DNA of 59,592 nucleotides from Pseudomonadota bacterium (lineage in GTDB: Bacteria > Desulfobacterota > WTBG01 > JAPLJA01): the NCBI GenBank assembly GCA_026388815.1, contig JAPLJA010000094.1:1-59592 (forward strand), given 5' to 3'. This document shows positions 16,655-25,191 of the stretch, piece by piece. Made by a program: the position numbers and the translations under genes. Every line of letters starts with the position of its first letter. The stretch's first letter is position 1. The notes under the pieces were generated by a model. That model had not been told where the DNA came from and did not search any database. It worked only from the letters and a program-made list of their open reading frames with translations.

Positions 16655-18196
16655 ATGAAGCTACCACGGTCTTTATATCCCAGTATTATTCTGCTTTTTT
16701 TAATTGTCTTGCTACCCATTATCTTCATGATTATCGCCCCATTTCTAACACACGATGTTCAACCTCTTTTGGGGCTCCTTGTTGAAGAGAGATACCTTGC
16801 TCTAACCAAAAATAGCCTTGGATTAGCAGCTGGGACCACCTGTCTTTCCCTATTGATAGGGGTACCTCTCGCCTTTCTTATTTCAAGAACAGATCTGATT
16901 GGAAAAAAACTCTTAGGGATAGTTTACCTCATTCCCATTTTGATACCGCCATATATTCATGCCATCGTGTGGACTCACATGAATAGTTATGTTCAACATC
17001 TCTTCTCTCTGGATATTCATAGTTTGGGGGGGGCGATATTTGTCCTGACTCTGGCTTATTTTCCTTTTGTAACACTCATGACTATAAGCGGATTGCAATC
17101 CATCGATAAGAATTTGGAAGAAGCCTCACTTCTCTGTCATGGGGTACGGTACACCCTTAGACGAATTACCCTTCCCCTTGTAGCACCCCATATTTTTTCG
17201 GGAGCAATATTCGTATTTATTTTTTCGATAATCGATTTCGGTGTGCCCGATATACTCAGGGTAAATGTGTACCCCGTAGAAATCTTTATCCAGTTCAGTG
17301 CATTTTATAACGAGAAGACAGCAACCCTGTTATCTTTCCCATTGATAGCCGTTACGCTCATCTTAGTTTTGCTGCAAAAATGGCATATGGGGAGACGCTC
17401 TTATGTAAATATTGGAGGAGGTACAGGAATAGGAGCAACCTATTCTTTGGGAAGACTCAACGCATTGTCTTTGATAGTCTGCCTTGCAGTATTAAGCCTT
17501 TCAGTACTCATCCCTTTGGTTGTACTTTTTAGCACAGCCGGATCGATTTCAAATTATATCAGGATACTCAATACATCCATAGACCAGATTTGTTATAGCC
17601 TTTTACTGGCAGCCTTAGGCGGATTATTTACCCTCTTTTTAGCCCTCTTGATATCCTATGTTATGGAGAGAACTAAAAGTAAGGCAATAACTGCACTGGA
17701 ACTGGCGTCTCTCATACCTTTTGCCATTCCCGCCACCACCTTAGGGATTGGGCTTATAAAGGTGTGGAATAGACCTGTAGTAGACTTTGTGTATGGATGC
17801 CCCTTGATCATCATCTTAGGATACATAGCCCATTCCATTCCCTTTACCATAAGGGCAACCTCCGCAGGCATAAAGCAGATTAGCCCTAACCTGGAAGAGG
17901 TAGGTTTTTTAAGCACAGGGAGTTGGACTCGGGTAGCGAGAAAAATCGTTATACCACTTTCAATGCCCAGCCTGATGGTAGGATTCTTTATTGCCTTTAT
18001 TCTTTCGCTGGGAGAATTGGGGACTACTCTCCTGGTTATTCCCCCAGGGAAAGAAACTATTACTATCAAAATATACAACCTGATGCATTACGGTGCTGAT
18101 CAGTTGGTTGCTGCCTCTTGCCTCATATTGATTGCAATAATCTTGGTGTTCTTAGGATTATTTCTGCTATTTAAGAAAAAGTTTATAAGGAATTAA
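16655..18196 (+). CDS. Fe(III)-type ABC transporter permease (fused double unit)
   Basis: The 513-residue protein has about twelve hydrophobic segments arranged as two homologous halves, as in FbpB-type permeases. Each half contains an EAA loop contacting the ATPase: LEEASLLCHGVRYTLRRITLP and LEEVGFLSTGSWTRVARKIV, trimmed here at their ends. It lies 6 bases after the binding protein gene and abuts the ATPase gene. It moves the substrate released by the lipoprotein across the inner membrane. Confidence 0.88.
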   Translation: MKLPRSLYPSIILLFLIVLLPIIFMIIAPFLTHDVQPLLGLLVEERYLALTKNSLGLAAGTTCLSLLIGVPLAFLISRTDLIGKKLLGIVYLIPILIPPYIHAIVWTHMNSYVQHLFSLDIHSLGGAIFVLTLAYFPFVTLMTISGLQSIDKNLEEASLLCHGVRYTLRRITLPLVAPHIFSGAIFVFIFSIIDFGVPDILRVNVYPVEIFIQFSAFYNEKTATLLSFPLIAVTLILVLLQKWHMGRRSYVNIGGGTGIGATYSLGRLNALSLIVCLAVLSLSVLIPLVVLFSTAGSISNYIRILNTSIDQICYSLLLAALGGLFTLFLALLISYVMERTKSKAITALELASLIPFAIPATTLGIGLIKVWNRPVVDFVYGCPLIIILGYIAHSIPFTIRATSAGIKQISPNLEEVGFLSTGSWTRVARKIVIPLSMPSLMVGFFIAFILSLGELGTTLLVIPPGKETITIKIYNLMHYGADQLVAASCLILIAIILVFLGLFLLFKKKFIRN

Positions 18197-18916
18197 ATGA
18201 TAGTAATAGATAATCTTTCAAAAAAATATGGGAAAATTGCAGCTCTACAGGGGATAACGCTGGAGATTCCGTTAAACGGGATTTTAGCAATTGTAGGTCC
18301 TTCAGGATGTGGTAAAACCACCCTTTTAAGACTCATAGCAGGTTTAGAAAGACCTGATGGGGGAAAAATACAGATAGACAATTATGAAGTAAGTTCGTCA
18401 GCAAACATGTTAGAGCCACATAAAAGAGGGCTGTCCATGATCTTTCAAGACCTTGCCCTTTGGCCGCACATGAGCGTTCAAGAACATATCATATTTGTCC
18501 TCAAGAAAGAAAAACTGACCAGAGATGTCCTTGAATCAAGGATTGACGAGATTCTAAGGGATGTCAATTTAAATGGCTATGACAACCGTTATCCGCATGA
18601 ACTGTCAGGGGGGGAGAAACAGCGCCTCGCTATTGCCAGGGCTCTTGCACCACATCCGAAGTATTTACTCATGGATGAACCTTTTAGCAATCTTGATTCA
18701 ATTTTAAAAGAGGAACTCCAAGAAGTTGTCATTAAGCTCAAAAATAACCATCAGATGGGTATCATTTATGTAACCCATAACGTGGATGAAGCATTTATGC
18801 TTGCTGACAGAATAGCAATAATGAATAGAGGCATGATAGAACAGGCAGATGACAAGGATAAGGTTGTTAAAAACCCAAAAAATGATTTTGTCCGTCGTCT
18901 TTTAAAAATTAGATAG
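18197..18916 (+). CDS. Fe(III)-type ABC transporter ATPase
   Basis: The 239-residue ABC ATPase has Walker A GPSGCGKTT, Q-loop in FQDLALWPHMS, signature SGGEKQRLAIARAL, Walker B LLMDEPFSNLD and switch His in VTHNVDEAF. It lacks the C-terminal regulatory domain seen in longer FbpC/PotA-type subunits. It starts immediately after the permease stop codon, so the two are translationally coupled. Confidence 0.92.
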   Translation: MIVIDNLSKKYGKIAALQGITLEIPLNGILAIVGPSGCGKTTLLRLIAGLERPDGGKIQIDNYEVSSSANMLEPHKRGLSMIFQDLALWPHMSVQEHIIFVLKKEKLTRDVLESRIDEILRDVNLNGYDNRYPHELSGGEKQRLAIARALAPHPKYLLMDEPFSNLDSILKEELQEVVIKLKNNHQMGIIYVTHNVDEAFMLADRIAIMNRGMIEQADDKDKVVKNPKNDFVRRLLKIR

Positions 18917-18923
18917 TTCCTAT

Positions 18924-19433
18924 ATGAGAAAATTAAAGCGAGCAGGTTGGCCATTTATCAGTTTTTTGTTTTTGTGCATTTTTATTGAGCCTGAAATGCA
19001 TTCCTATCTTTTTGCAGATCAGAAGACATTGGTCTTCTCTACCTGGGAAGGGTTTGAAGCAGATAAGTGTGCCTCTATATGGCTCATAAAGAGATTTATA
19101 GATAAAAATGCGATTATAAGATTTTTCCCGAAGGGAGAGTTTATAAGCGAAGGAATTCCGTTTGATACTCCAGATGCTAAACTCCGGCGATACCAGAACA
19201 TGTCTACCTACGAGTCCATATTGAAAAGTTATAACCTCCAAGACCCTAAACTTGTCTACATAGGAAAGATTGTTCATGATATAGAGATAAACATATGGGA
19301 GAAAAAGATTTATCTCGAGACAAACAAAGTCCAAAACGAAATACAAAAGATTATCACGGATTCAAGAAACAATAATGAGGTGATAGAGAGAAGCTGTAAA
19401 TATTTTGATTTACTCTATATGCTCCTGCAATAA
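18924..19433 (+). CDS. Exported ChrB C-terminal-domain protein
   Basis: The 169-residue protein starts with a hydrophobic export signal (FISFLFLCIFI, residues 11-21). It continues with the ChrB C-terminal signature: FEADKCASIWLIKRFIDKNA at 44-63, EGIPFDTPDAKL at 76-87, and IVHDIE at 116-121. ChrB domains are linked to chromate resistance as regulators or reductases and are normally cytoplasmic. An exported single-domain version behind an ABC importer is unusual. It lies 7 bases after the ATPase gene as last gene of the operon, so it probably acts on the transported metal or oxyanion in the periplasm (inference). Confidence 0.7.
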   Translation: MRKLKRAGWPFISFLFLCIFIEPEMHSYLFADQKTLVFSTWEGFEADKCASIWLIKRFIDKNAIIRFFPKGEFISEGIPFDTPDAKLRRYQNMSTYESILKSYNLQDPKLVYIGKIVHDIEINIWEKKIYLETNKVQNEIQKIITDSRNNNEVIERSCKYFDLLYMLLQ

Positions 19434-19465
19434 GCAAAATAAAAAGGAAGCGTTTTATTAATCCT

Positions 19466-20995
19466 TCACATAAGCCTCCTATCCAAGCTCCTGTACTGGA
19501 TGGCTTCTGAGATATGGGGAGTGAGGATAGGCTCTGATCCTTCCAGATCAGCAATCGTCCTTGCTACCTTGAGTATCCTGGTGTATGCCCGGGCTGATAA
19601 TCCCAGCTTATCAATGGCGGTCTCAAGCAGTCTTTTTGATGTATCATCGATCTGGCAATATTTCTTCAGGTTCTTGGAAGTCATCTGGGCATTGGAGTGG
19701 ATTTTCTTCCCTTGAAAGCGCTCCTGCTGAATCTTCCTTGCCTGGTTCACCCTTTTCCGTATATCAGTGGATTGCTCTCCCGGGTTCTCACTTGCCATCT
19801 CCTGGAACCGGATGGCAGGAACCTCGATCTGGATATCGATCCGGTCGAGAAGGGGACCCGACACCTTTGCCCGGTACCTCTGTACCTGGGGGAGGGTACA
19901 GGCACACTCCCGGTGACGGTCAGCATAGAATCCGCAGGGGCAGGGGTTCATGGCGGCAACCAGCATAAAGCGCGCAGGATAGGTGAGGGAACCCACGGCA
20001 CGCGAGATGGTCACCCTGCCGTCTTCGAGGGGCTGCCTCATCACCTCCAATACATTCTTCTTGAATTCAGGCAGCTCATCCAGGAAGAGCACCCCGTTGT
20101 GAGAGACGCTCACCTCTCCTGGCTTGGGAATCTGCCCTCCCCCGATCAGCCCGGCATCCGAGATGGTATGGTGGGGAGAGCGAAAAGGCCTGATAGCAAC
20201 GAGGGAGGTGTGTGGATCAAGGAAACCGGCCACGCTGTGAATCTTGGTAGTCTCGATTGCCTCTTCAAAAGACATGTCTGGCAGGATCGTAGGTAAACGT
20301 CGCGCCAGCATCGTCTTGCCGGCACCAGGGGGTCCGATCATCAGGACGTTGTGTCCTCCGGCAGCGGCAACTTCAAGGGCACGTTTGGCATGTTCCTGTC
20401 CTTTTACCTCGGAAAAGTCTACCGGATAATCTGAGGACTGAGTGAAGATCTTCTCCATATCAACTTCAGTCGGGTCAATGGCAATGATCCCTTTTAAGAA
20501 CTCGACCACCTGGGAGAGGTGCTCAACCGAGAGGATATCAATCTCCTTTACCACTGCTGCCTCTTCAGCATTTTCCCTGGGGAGGATGACTCCGCGAAGC
20601 CCTGCTTCCTTAGCTCCCAGGGCAATGGGCAATGCACCCCGGATCGGCTTAATCCTGCCGTCCAGGGATAATTCTCCAAGGATAAGGAAATCACTCAGCT
20701 TATCATGCTCAATCAGCCCCGAGGCGGCAAGGAGCCCCACAGCAATGGGGAGATCAAAGGCTGCACCTTCTTTTTTTACATCTGCAGGTGCCAGATTGAT
20801 GGTAATCCTCCGGCTCGGATATTCATATCCAGAATTCTTTATAGCTGATTTCACCCGGTCTTTGCTCTCCTTCACTGCCCCATCAGGAAGCCCGACCAGG
20901 GAGAAGACCGGCAGGCCCAGGGCAAGGTCCACCTCTACCTCCACCAGATACGCATCAATACCCAGTACTGCCCCGCTTTTTACTTTTGCTAACAT
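19466..20995 (-). CDS. comM: YifB/ComM-family Mg-chelatase-like AAA+ ATPase
   Basis: The 509-residue full-length protein has an N-terminal ChlI-like fold ([36 protein letters not shown]), then an AAA+ domain with Walker [10 protein letters not shown] and Walker [11 protein letters not shown], a Cys-rich [15 protein letters not shown] insert and a C-terminal helical domain ending RSLDRRLM. In naturally competent bacteria ComM is a hexameric helicase for branch migration during transformation. Two 3' fragments of a close paralogue lie at 5035 and 6616 in the same orientation. It converges on the ChrB-domain gene. Confidence 0.92.
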   Translation of the reverse strand: MLAKVKSGAVLGIDAYLVEVEVDLALGLPVFSLVGLPDGAVKESKDRVKSAIKNSGYEYPSRRITINLAPADVKKEGAAFDLPIAVGLLAASGLIEHDKLSDFLILGELSLDGRIKPIRGALPIALGAKEAGLRGVILPRENAEEAAVVKEIDILSVEHLSQVVEFLKGIIAIDPTEVDMEKIFTQSSDYPVDFSEVKGQEHAKRALEVAAAGGHNVLMIGPPGAGKTMLARRLPTILPDMSFEEAIETTKIHSVAGFLDPHTSLVAIRPFRSPHHTISDAGLIGGGQIPKPGEVSVSHNGVLFLDELPEFKKNVLEVMRQPLEDGRVTISRAVGSLTYPARFMLVAAMNPCPCGFYADRHRECACTLPQVQRYRAKVSGPLLDRIDIQIEVPAIRFQEMASENPGEQSTDIRKRVNQARKIQQERFQGKKIHSNAQMTSKNLKKYCQIDDTSKRLLETAIDKLGLSARAYTRILKVARTIADLEGSEPILTPHISEAIQYRSLDRRLM

Positions 20996-21265
20996 GAACC
21001 CTCCAGGGAGAAATAGAGATAATCAGAGATAACAAGATTTATTTGCCTTGGCAAGTAATTTTACATAGAATAAAGTCTGACAACAGGGTTCTTCGTTGCT
21101 CAAAAAAACGTTTGGCCCGTCCTCGATAAAACGTTTGGTCGTTCTTACGATAAATTCTTACCGGAGAACCGGCCTTCGGTCTTATTTACCGAAAAAATCT
21201 TGGTACGCACTCAGAACCCATTGTCAGACAAAAATTTACTTTTGCAATTGCACAAAGGGGACACC
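20996..21265. other. Intergenic region upstream of moaC and comM
   Basis: This stretch holds the divergent 5' ends of comM and moaC. A short direct repeat (AAAACGTTTGG at about 21108 and 21130) and small GC stems (CCGGAGAACCGG; ACCGGCCTTCGGT) are visible. They do not add up to a recognisable molybdenum-cofactor riboswitch. Confidence 0.4.
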
Positions 21266-21745
21266 ATGGCGAAATTAACCCACTTTGATAAAAAGGGCAG
21301 GTCACGGATGGTAGATGTGAGCGACAAGGATGTTACCCTCCGCGAGGCAGTAGCGCAGGGAACCATCTCCATGAAAGCAGAGACCTTTGCCATGATCATG
21401 CACAAGAAAATGAAAAAGGGGGATGTGTTTGAGGTAGCGAGACTTGCCGGGATCATGGCTGCCAAAAGAACCTTTGAACTCATACCCCTCTGCCACCCGT
21501 TGAATTTAACCTCCGTGGAGGTCTCCTTTCATCCGGATGCGAAGAAAAACCAGGTAAAGATTGAATCAAGGGTAAAGGTAGAAGCAAAGACCGGGGTGGA
21601 GATGGAAGCCCTGATTGCGGTGTCAGTTGCAGCCCTCACCATGTATGACATGTGCAAAGCTGTGGACAGGGGAATGGTGATCTCTGACATAAAACTCTTC
21701 CGGAAGTCCGGCGGGAAGAGCGGTGTTTACCAGGCGGAGAAATAA
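21266..21745 (+). CDS. moaC: Cyclic pyranopterin monophosphate synthase MoaC
   Basis: The 159-residue protein matches MoaC over its entire length. It contains the conserved MVDVSDKDVTLREAVAQG start, LIPLCHPLNLT, GVEMEALIAVSVAALTMYDMCKAVD and a C-terminal KSGGKSGVY. It rearranges the MoaA product to cyclic pyranopterin monophosphate in molybdopterin synthesis. The start is placed at 21266 (MAKLTHF) rather than the earlier in-frame start, because homology begins there and AAAGGGG precedes it. No other moa/moe genes are adjacent. Confidence 0.95.
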   Translation: MAKLTHFDKKGRSRMVDVSDKDVTLREAVAQGTISMKAETFAMIMHKKMKKGDVFEVARLAGIMAAKRTFELIPLCHPLNLTSVEVSFHPDAKKNQVKIESRVKVEAKTGVEMEALIAVSVAALTMYDMCKAVDRGMVISDIKLFRKSGGKSGVYQAEK

Positions 21746-21802
21746 CTATCTTCACCTAATTTCACTATCCATCAATAAATAGCACAACCTCCCATTTTTC
21801 GG

Positions 21803-21830
21803 TTGACAAAGGGGAATTTTTGGATATAGT
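21803..21830 (+). promoter_or_regulatory. Sigma70-type promoter upstream of the DksA-like gene
   Basis: TTGACA at 21803-21808 and TATAGT at 21825-21830 are separated by 16 bases. They lie about 55 bases before the start codon at 21886. Confidence 0.6.
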
Positions 21831-21885
21831 CTTTACTCCATTTTTGAAGCCGATATCTTTTTTTATTCACTCAAGAAGCTGATAC

Positions 21886-22335
21886 ATGAAGAAAAAAGAG
21901 AGTAAGACAGAGAGAAAGACGCAGAAAAGGGCAAAGCAGATGCTTCTCAAACTGCGGGATCATGTAATAAATGAAATCGCAGAAAAACGGAAAATGGAGA
22001 GCAGTGACCTGAAGAACGAGATTGGTGATTTCTATGACTCAGCCGATGAAGAGAGGAACCGCCAGCTCTCCCATCTCATCAGTGACCGGGACCGGGAGAA
22101 GCTCTTTGAGATAGATGAGGCGCTCCAGAGGATTGAAGAAGGCACCTATGGAACCTGTGAGGAGTGCGACAAGAAGATCCTCGAAACCCGTCTGCGGGTT
22201 ATGCCCTTTGCACGCCTCTGCATAGCATGCCAATCAGACTGGGAGAAAAAAGGCGAGAAGTCGAGAAGGTCAGAAGAAGAGGCCTTTTACCGCGACCTGA
22301 ATTTCCCGGATTTTTTTGAAGAGGGCGAAGAATAA
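21886..22335 (+). CDS. DksA/TraR-family zinc-finger transcription factor
   Basis: The 149-residue protein has a long coiled-coil N-terminal half and a C4 zinc finger (CEECDKKI ... RLCIAC). The family binds the RNA polymerase secondary channel. The coiled-coil tip reads NEIGDFYDSADEE, resembling the DxxDxA-type tip needed for DksA activity with ppGpp, though exact equivalence needs alignment. It has its own promoter and precedes selB by 120 bases. The C-terminal tail is acidic. Confidence 0.85.
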   Translation: MKKKESKTERKTQKRAKQMLLKLRDHVINEIAEKRKMESSDLKNEIGDFYDSADEERNRQLSHLISDRDREKLFEIDEALQRIEEGTYGTCEECDKKILETRLRVMPFARLCIACQSDWEKKGEKSRRSEEEAFYRDLNFPDFFEEGEE

Positions 22336-22455
22336 AATCCTTTTTTCTGTAACATCTCTTTCCCGTTTCATTCATTCTGAGTCTTTTTACAGGCCCCATG
22401 TCATACCGCTTTTACTCTCATTGATCCTTTGTAAACCAGCGAGGGCATACCGCCG

Positions 22456-24372
22456 GTGAAACAGATTATCCTTGGCACTGCCGGTCATGTAGATCATGGC
22501 AAGACTTCCTTAATCAAGGCATTAACCGGCGTCGACCTCGACCGGCTGAAGGAAGAAAAAGAGCGAGGCATTACCATAGAGCTCGGCTTCACCTCATTAA
22601 CCCTGCCGAGCGAAGAGCGCCTGGGGATTGTTGACGTCCCGGGCCATGAGAAATTCATCAAGAACATGGTGGCTGGCGTAGGGGGAATTGACCTCGTCCT
22701 GTTCATCATCGCTGCAGATGAAGGCATTATGCCCCAGACCAGGGAACACCTTGATATCTGCACCCTCCTCAACGTAACGAACGGCCTCATTGCTGTAACC
22801 AAGAGAGACTTGGTGGATAAAGAATGGCTCCAGATGGTCCAGGAAGAAATACGTGAATTTACGCGCGGTACCTTTCTCGAAAACCGGCCAATCGTTCCTG
22901 TATCGTCGGCAACCATGGAGGGGATGCCGCATCTTCTTTCTGCCCTGGACGAAGTGGTGAAGGAGATGGCAGCCAGGAAAACCGGCGGGATCCTGCGCCT
23001 GCCCATTGACCGGGTATTCACCATGAAGGGATTTGGAACGGTAGTCACCGGCACCCTCGTCTCCGGAGAGATAAGCGTTGGAGATACCGTGGCGGTGCTC
23101 CCCCCGGGGATAAAAGCAAAGGTAAGGGGGATTCAGGTCCATAACAAGAAGGTTGAAAAGGCTACAGCCGGCTTACGGACTGCCATCAACCTTCAGGGGG
23201 TAGAGAAGGCTTTGCTTGAACGGGGAAACGTCATGACCCTCCCTGACCTCCTTCACCCCACACGGCGGATTGATTGCCATCTCACGCATCTCGCTCATGC
23301 CAACAAACCCCTAAAGAATGCCTCAAGGGTGAAATTTCACACCGGCACCGTTGAATGTGAATCACTGATCACGCTGCTGGACAGGGATGAACTTCTTCCC
23401 GGCGAGAAAGCGTTTGTCCAGGTGCGGTTTGATCATCCTATCGTTGTCCTGCCGAACGACCGGTTCGTTATCCGGAGTTACTCACCACTCTCCACCGTTG
23501 GAGGAGGAGAGATCCTCGATCCGCTCCCCGCAAAACACAAGAGGTTATCTCCTGAGGTCTTAGAGTCTCTCAGGATCATACAGTCGCAGAATATAGAGAA
23601 GATTATAGAGATCTATCTCCTTGAATCAAAATTTAATGGCAAGAGTATCCAGGAACTGGGCGCACGGTTAGGAGTTCATCCAAAAGACCTTTCTCCCATC
23701 TTACAGAAAATGGTGGAAAAGAGGAGTATCATTCTCTTCGACCATGATACCTTTAAAGCAATCTCTCGCTCCCACTACGAAGGGCTGAAGAGGGTCACGC
23801 TCAAGGAGCTGAAAGGCTACCACGAAAGCAATCCCCTTAAGAAGGGAATTCTAAAGGAAGAACTCAAGTCGAAACTCCCCCGGGTGGTGGATGCCAAACT
23901 TTACAACCATCTGATCACCTGTCTCAGCCAGGAAGGTTCCATCCAGATGGAGAAGGATAAGCTGTGGCTCTCCGGTTATGCCCCGCTCCTCGAGGGGAGG
24001 CAGAAGGAGATGAGGGAAAGGATTGTGAAGATATACGAGGAGAGCGGCCTGCAACCTCCAACGGTAAAAGATCTTGTTTCCCAGCTTTCCGGGAAAGAAG
24101 ATGAAGTAAAAAACATCCTCGGACTGCTCACCGGTGAAGGAACTCTGATTAAAGTGAAGGAAGACCTTTTTTTCCACGAGCAGGCGATCAACCGGCTCAA
24201 GGATCAGCTCATGGTTTCTCTCAAGTCGAAAGGGGAAATTGATGCCCCTCAGTTCAAAGAACTGAGCCAGGTATCACGCAAATATGCCATACCTCTCTTA
24301 GAATATTTTGATTCTATAAAGCTTACCGTCCGGGTGGGAGATAAGAGGATTTTGAGGGAACGAAGAAGATAG
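22456..24372 (+). CDS. selB: Selenocysteine-specific elongation factor SelB
   Basis: The 638-residue protein has an EF-Tu-like GTPase domain with G1 GHVDHGKT, switch KERGITIELGF, G3 DVPGH and G4 TKRD. Two beta-barrel domains follow, and C-terminal winged-helix repeats (about 380-630) bind the SECIS hairpin. It delivers Sec-tRNA to UGA codons. It starts with GTG at 22456 because the homology (KQIILGTAGHVDHGKT) begins there. selA, selC and selD are not in the window, and no in-frame UGA-containing selenoprotein was recognised here. Confidence 0.95.
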   Translation: MKQIILGTAGHVDHGKTSLIKALTGVDLDRLKEEKERGITIELGFTSLTLPSEERLGIVDVPGHEKFIKNMVAGVGGIDLVLFIIAADEGIMPQTREHLDICTLLNVTNGLIAVTKRDLVDKEWLQMVQEEIREFTRGTFLENRPIVPVSSATMEGMPHLLSALDEVVKEMAARKTGGILRLPIDRVFTMKGFGTVVTGTLVSGEISVGDTVAVLPPGIKAKVRGIQVHNKKVEKATAGLRTAINLQGVEKALLERGNVMTLPDLLHPTRRIDCHLTHLAHANKPLKNASRVKFHTGTVECESLITLLDRDELLPGEKAFVQVRFDHPIVVLPNDRFVIRSYSPLSTVGGGEILDPLPAKHKRLSPEVLESLRIIQSQNIEKIIEIYLLESKFNGKSIQELGARLGVHPKDLSPILQKMVEKRSIILFDHDTFKAISRSHYEGLKRVTLKELKGYHESNPLKKGILKEELKSKLPRVVDAKLYNHLITCLSQEGSIQMEKDKLWLSGYAPLLEGRQKEMRERIVKIYEESGLQPPTVKDLVSQLSGKEDEVKNILGLLTGEGTLIKVKEDLFFHEQAINRLKDQLMVSLKSKGEIDAPQFKELSQVSRKYAIPLLEYFDSIKLTVRVGDKRILRERRR

Positions 24373-24382
24373 GTTCTGCACC

Positions 24383-24439
24383 ATGTAGGGGCGTACGGCC
24401 GTACGCCCATGAAGGGCGGGATGAATCCCGCCCCTACAT
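24383..24439. repeat. Three-stem palindromic repeat (GTAGGGGCG family)
   Basis: Outer arms ATGTAGGGGCG (24383-24393) and CGCCCCTACAT (24429-24439) are perfect inverted repeats. Inside lie a perfect 20-base palindrome at 24389-24408 (GGGCGTACGG and its complement) and a GGGCGGGAT/ATCCCGCCC hairpin at 24414-24433. The stems compete for the same bases. A related GTAGGGGCGGG hairpin occurs at 39403. It lies right after selB and may also end that transcript. Confidence 0.8.
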
Positions 24440-24491
24440 AAGACCGCAGGCCAGCCAAAGGCGGGTAGGTTTTTCTAAAGCCTCTGCTCTT

Positions 24492-24989
24492 TTACAGAGA
24501 CAACTCTTCTGAGACCTTTTCGGCGAGCTCTATTAACTCATCATCGTCAGCGGTCATGGCCATAATCCTTACTTTGCTCTTGAACCCCTCCTGAATCTTC
24601 AGGCTCTGATCACTGACTTTTGCCTTCAGAAGATCCAGGACCTGTTTTACGACCTCACCGTCCTTATAGTCGAGCATGAGAAAGAGGGTGCTAAAGTCAC
24701 CGGGAAGGCCATACTCCTTGAGATACTTCTTAACGGTGCTGTTGAACTTGTCGGTTCCATGATACTTGCGGAGGGCACTATGCGCTGCCTGATGTTCCTT
24801 GGTCTCTTTTTTTCCGGCAAAGAGGGCATCAGCCTGCTTGCGGTACTGCTTGCTCAGCCACTCAGATTGGGGAGACTTCTTCTGGTATTCCGGCTTTTCC
24901 CTGCTGACATGGCTGCTCCGGTCCTTTAACCTGTCCCTTTCCCGCCAGCTCAGCTTCTCCCTTTCCTCGTCTTCTTCATAGGGGCACAT
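24492..24989 (-). CDS. Conserved hypothetical charged protein
   Basis: From the Met at 24989 (MCPYEEDEERE) the protein has 165 residues. The N-terminal half is very rich in Lys, Arg, Glu and Ser (KLSWRERDRLKDRSSHVSRE) and probably disordered. The C-terminal half (from about residue 70) looks like a compact helical domain (FSTLFLMLDYKDGEVVKQVL; LIELAEKVSEELSL). No known fold is recognised. No neighbour suggests a role. The start could also be the ATG six codons upstream. Confidence 0.6.
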   Translation of the reverse strand: MCPYEEDEEREKLSWRERDRLKDRSSHVSREKPEYQKKSPQSEWLSKQYRKQADALFAGKKETKEHQAAHSALRKYHGTDKFNSTVKKYLKEYGLPGDFSTLFLMLDYKDGEVVKQVLDLLKAKVSDQSLKIQEGFKSKVRIMAMTADDDELIELAEKVSEELSL

Positions 24990-25059
24990 ACCATTACTCC
25001 TTGTCAATATATTGCTGTACCAGCTGCAAATTAGACTTCAGACTCCAGACTTGTGTTCT

Positions 25060-25190
25060 TCTTCTCTCGTCTATGGTCTGATGTCTATAGTCTAATGTCT
25101 GCATCATTAATCTCTTGCCATTTTCTCCTCTTCATTCTGACATCTAAAGTCTATGGTCTAATGTCTGTACTACCGTCTATGGTCTAATGA
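25060..25190. repeat. Short direct repeats of GTCTATGGTCTAATGTCTG
   Basis: Variants of GTCTATGGTCTAATGTCTG occur at least four times between 25070 and 25187, with interspersed TCTGACATCTAAA. They lie downstream of ribF. No coding potential is seen. Confidence 0.6.
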
Positions 25191-25191
25191 A

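Noticed and set aside
20442-21032. 196-residue frame on the plus strand
   Set aside because: Shadow of the N-terminal half of comM; Ser/Arg/Pro-rich composition is typical of antisense frames.
20996-21265. Molybdenum-cofactor riboswitch before moaC
   Set aside because: Only short stems are visible, without the conserved multi-stem arrangement.
21096-21278. 60-residue frame upstream of moaC
   Set aside because: No ribosome site and no family resemblance, and it overlaps the moaC start.
22456-24440. tRNA-Sec or SECIS element near selB
   Set aside because: No tRNA-like structure was found. The palindromes after selB lack tRNA arms and recur elsewhere as a repeat.
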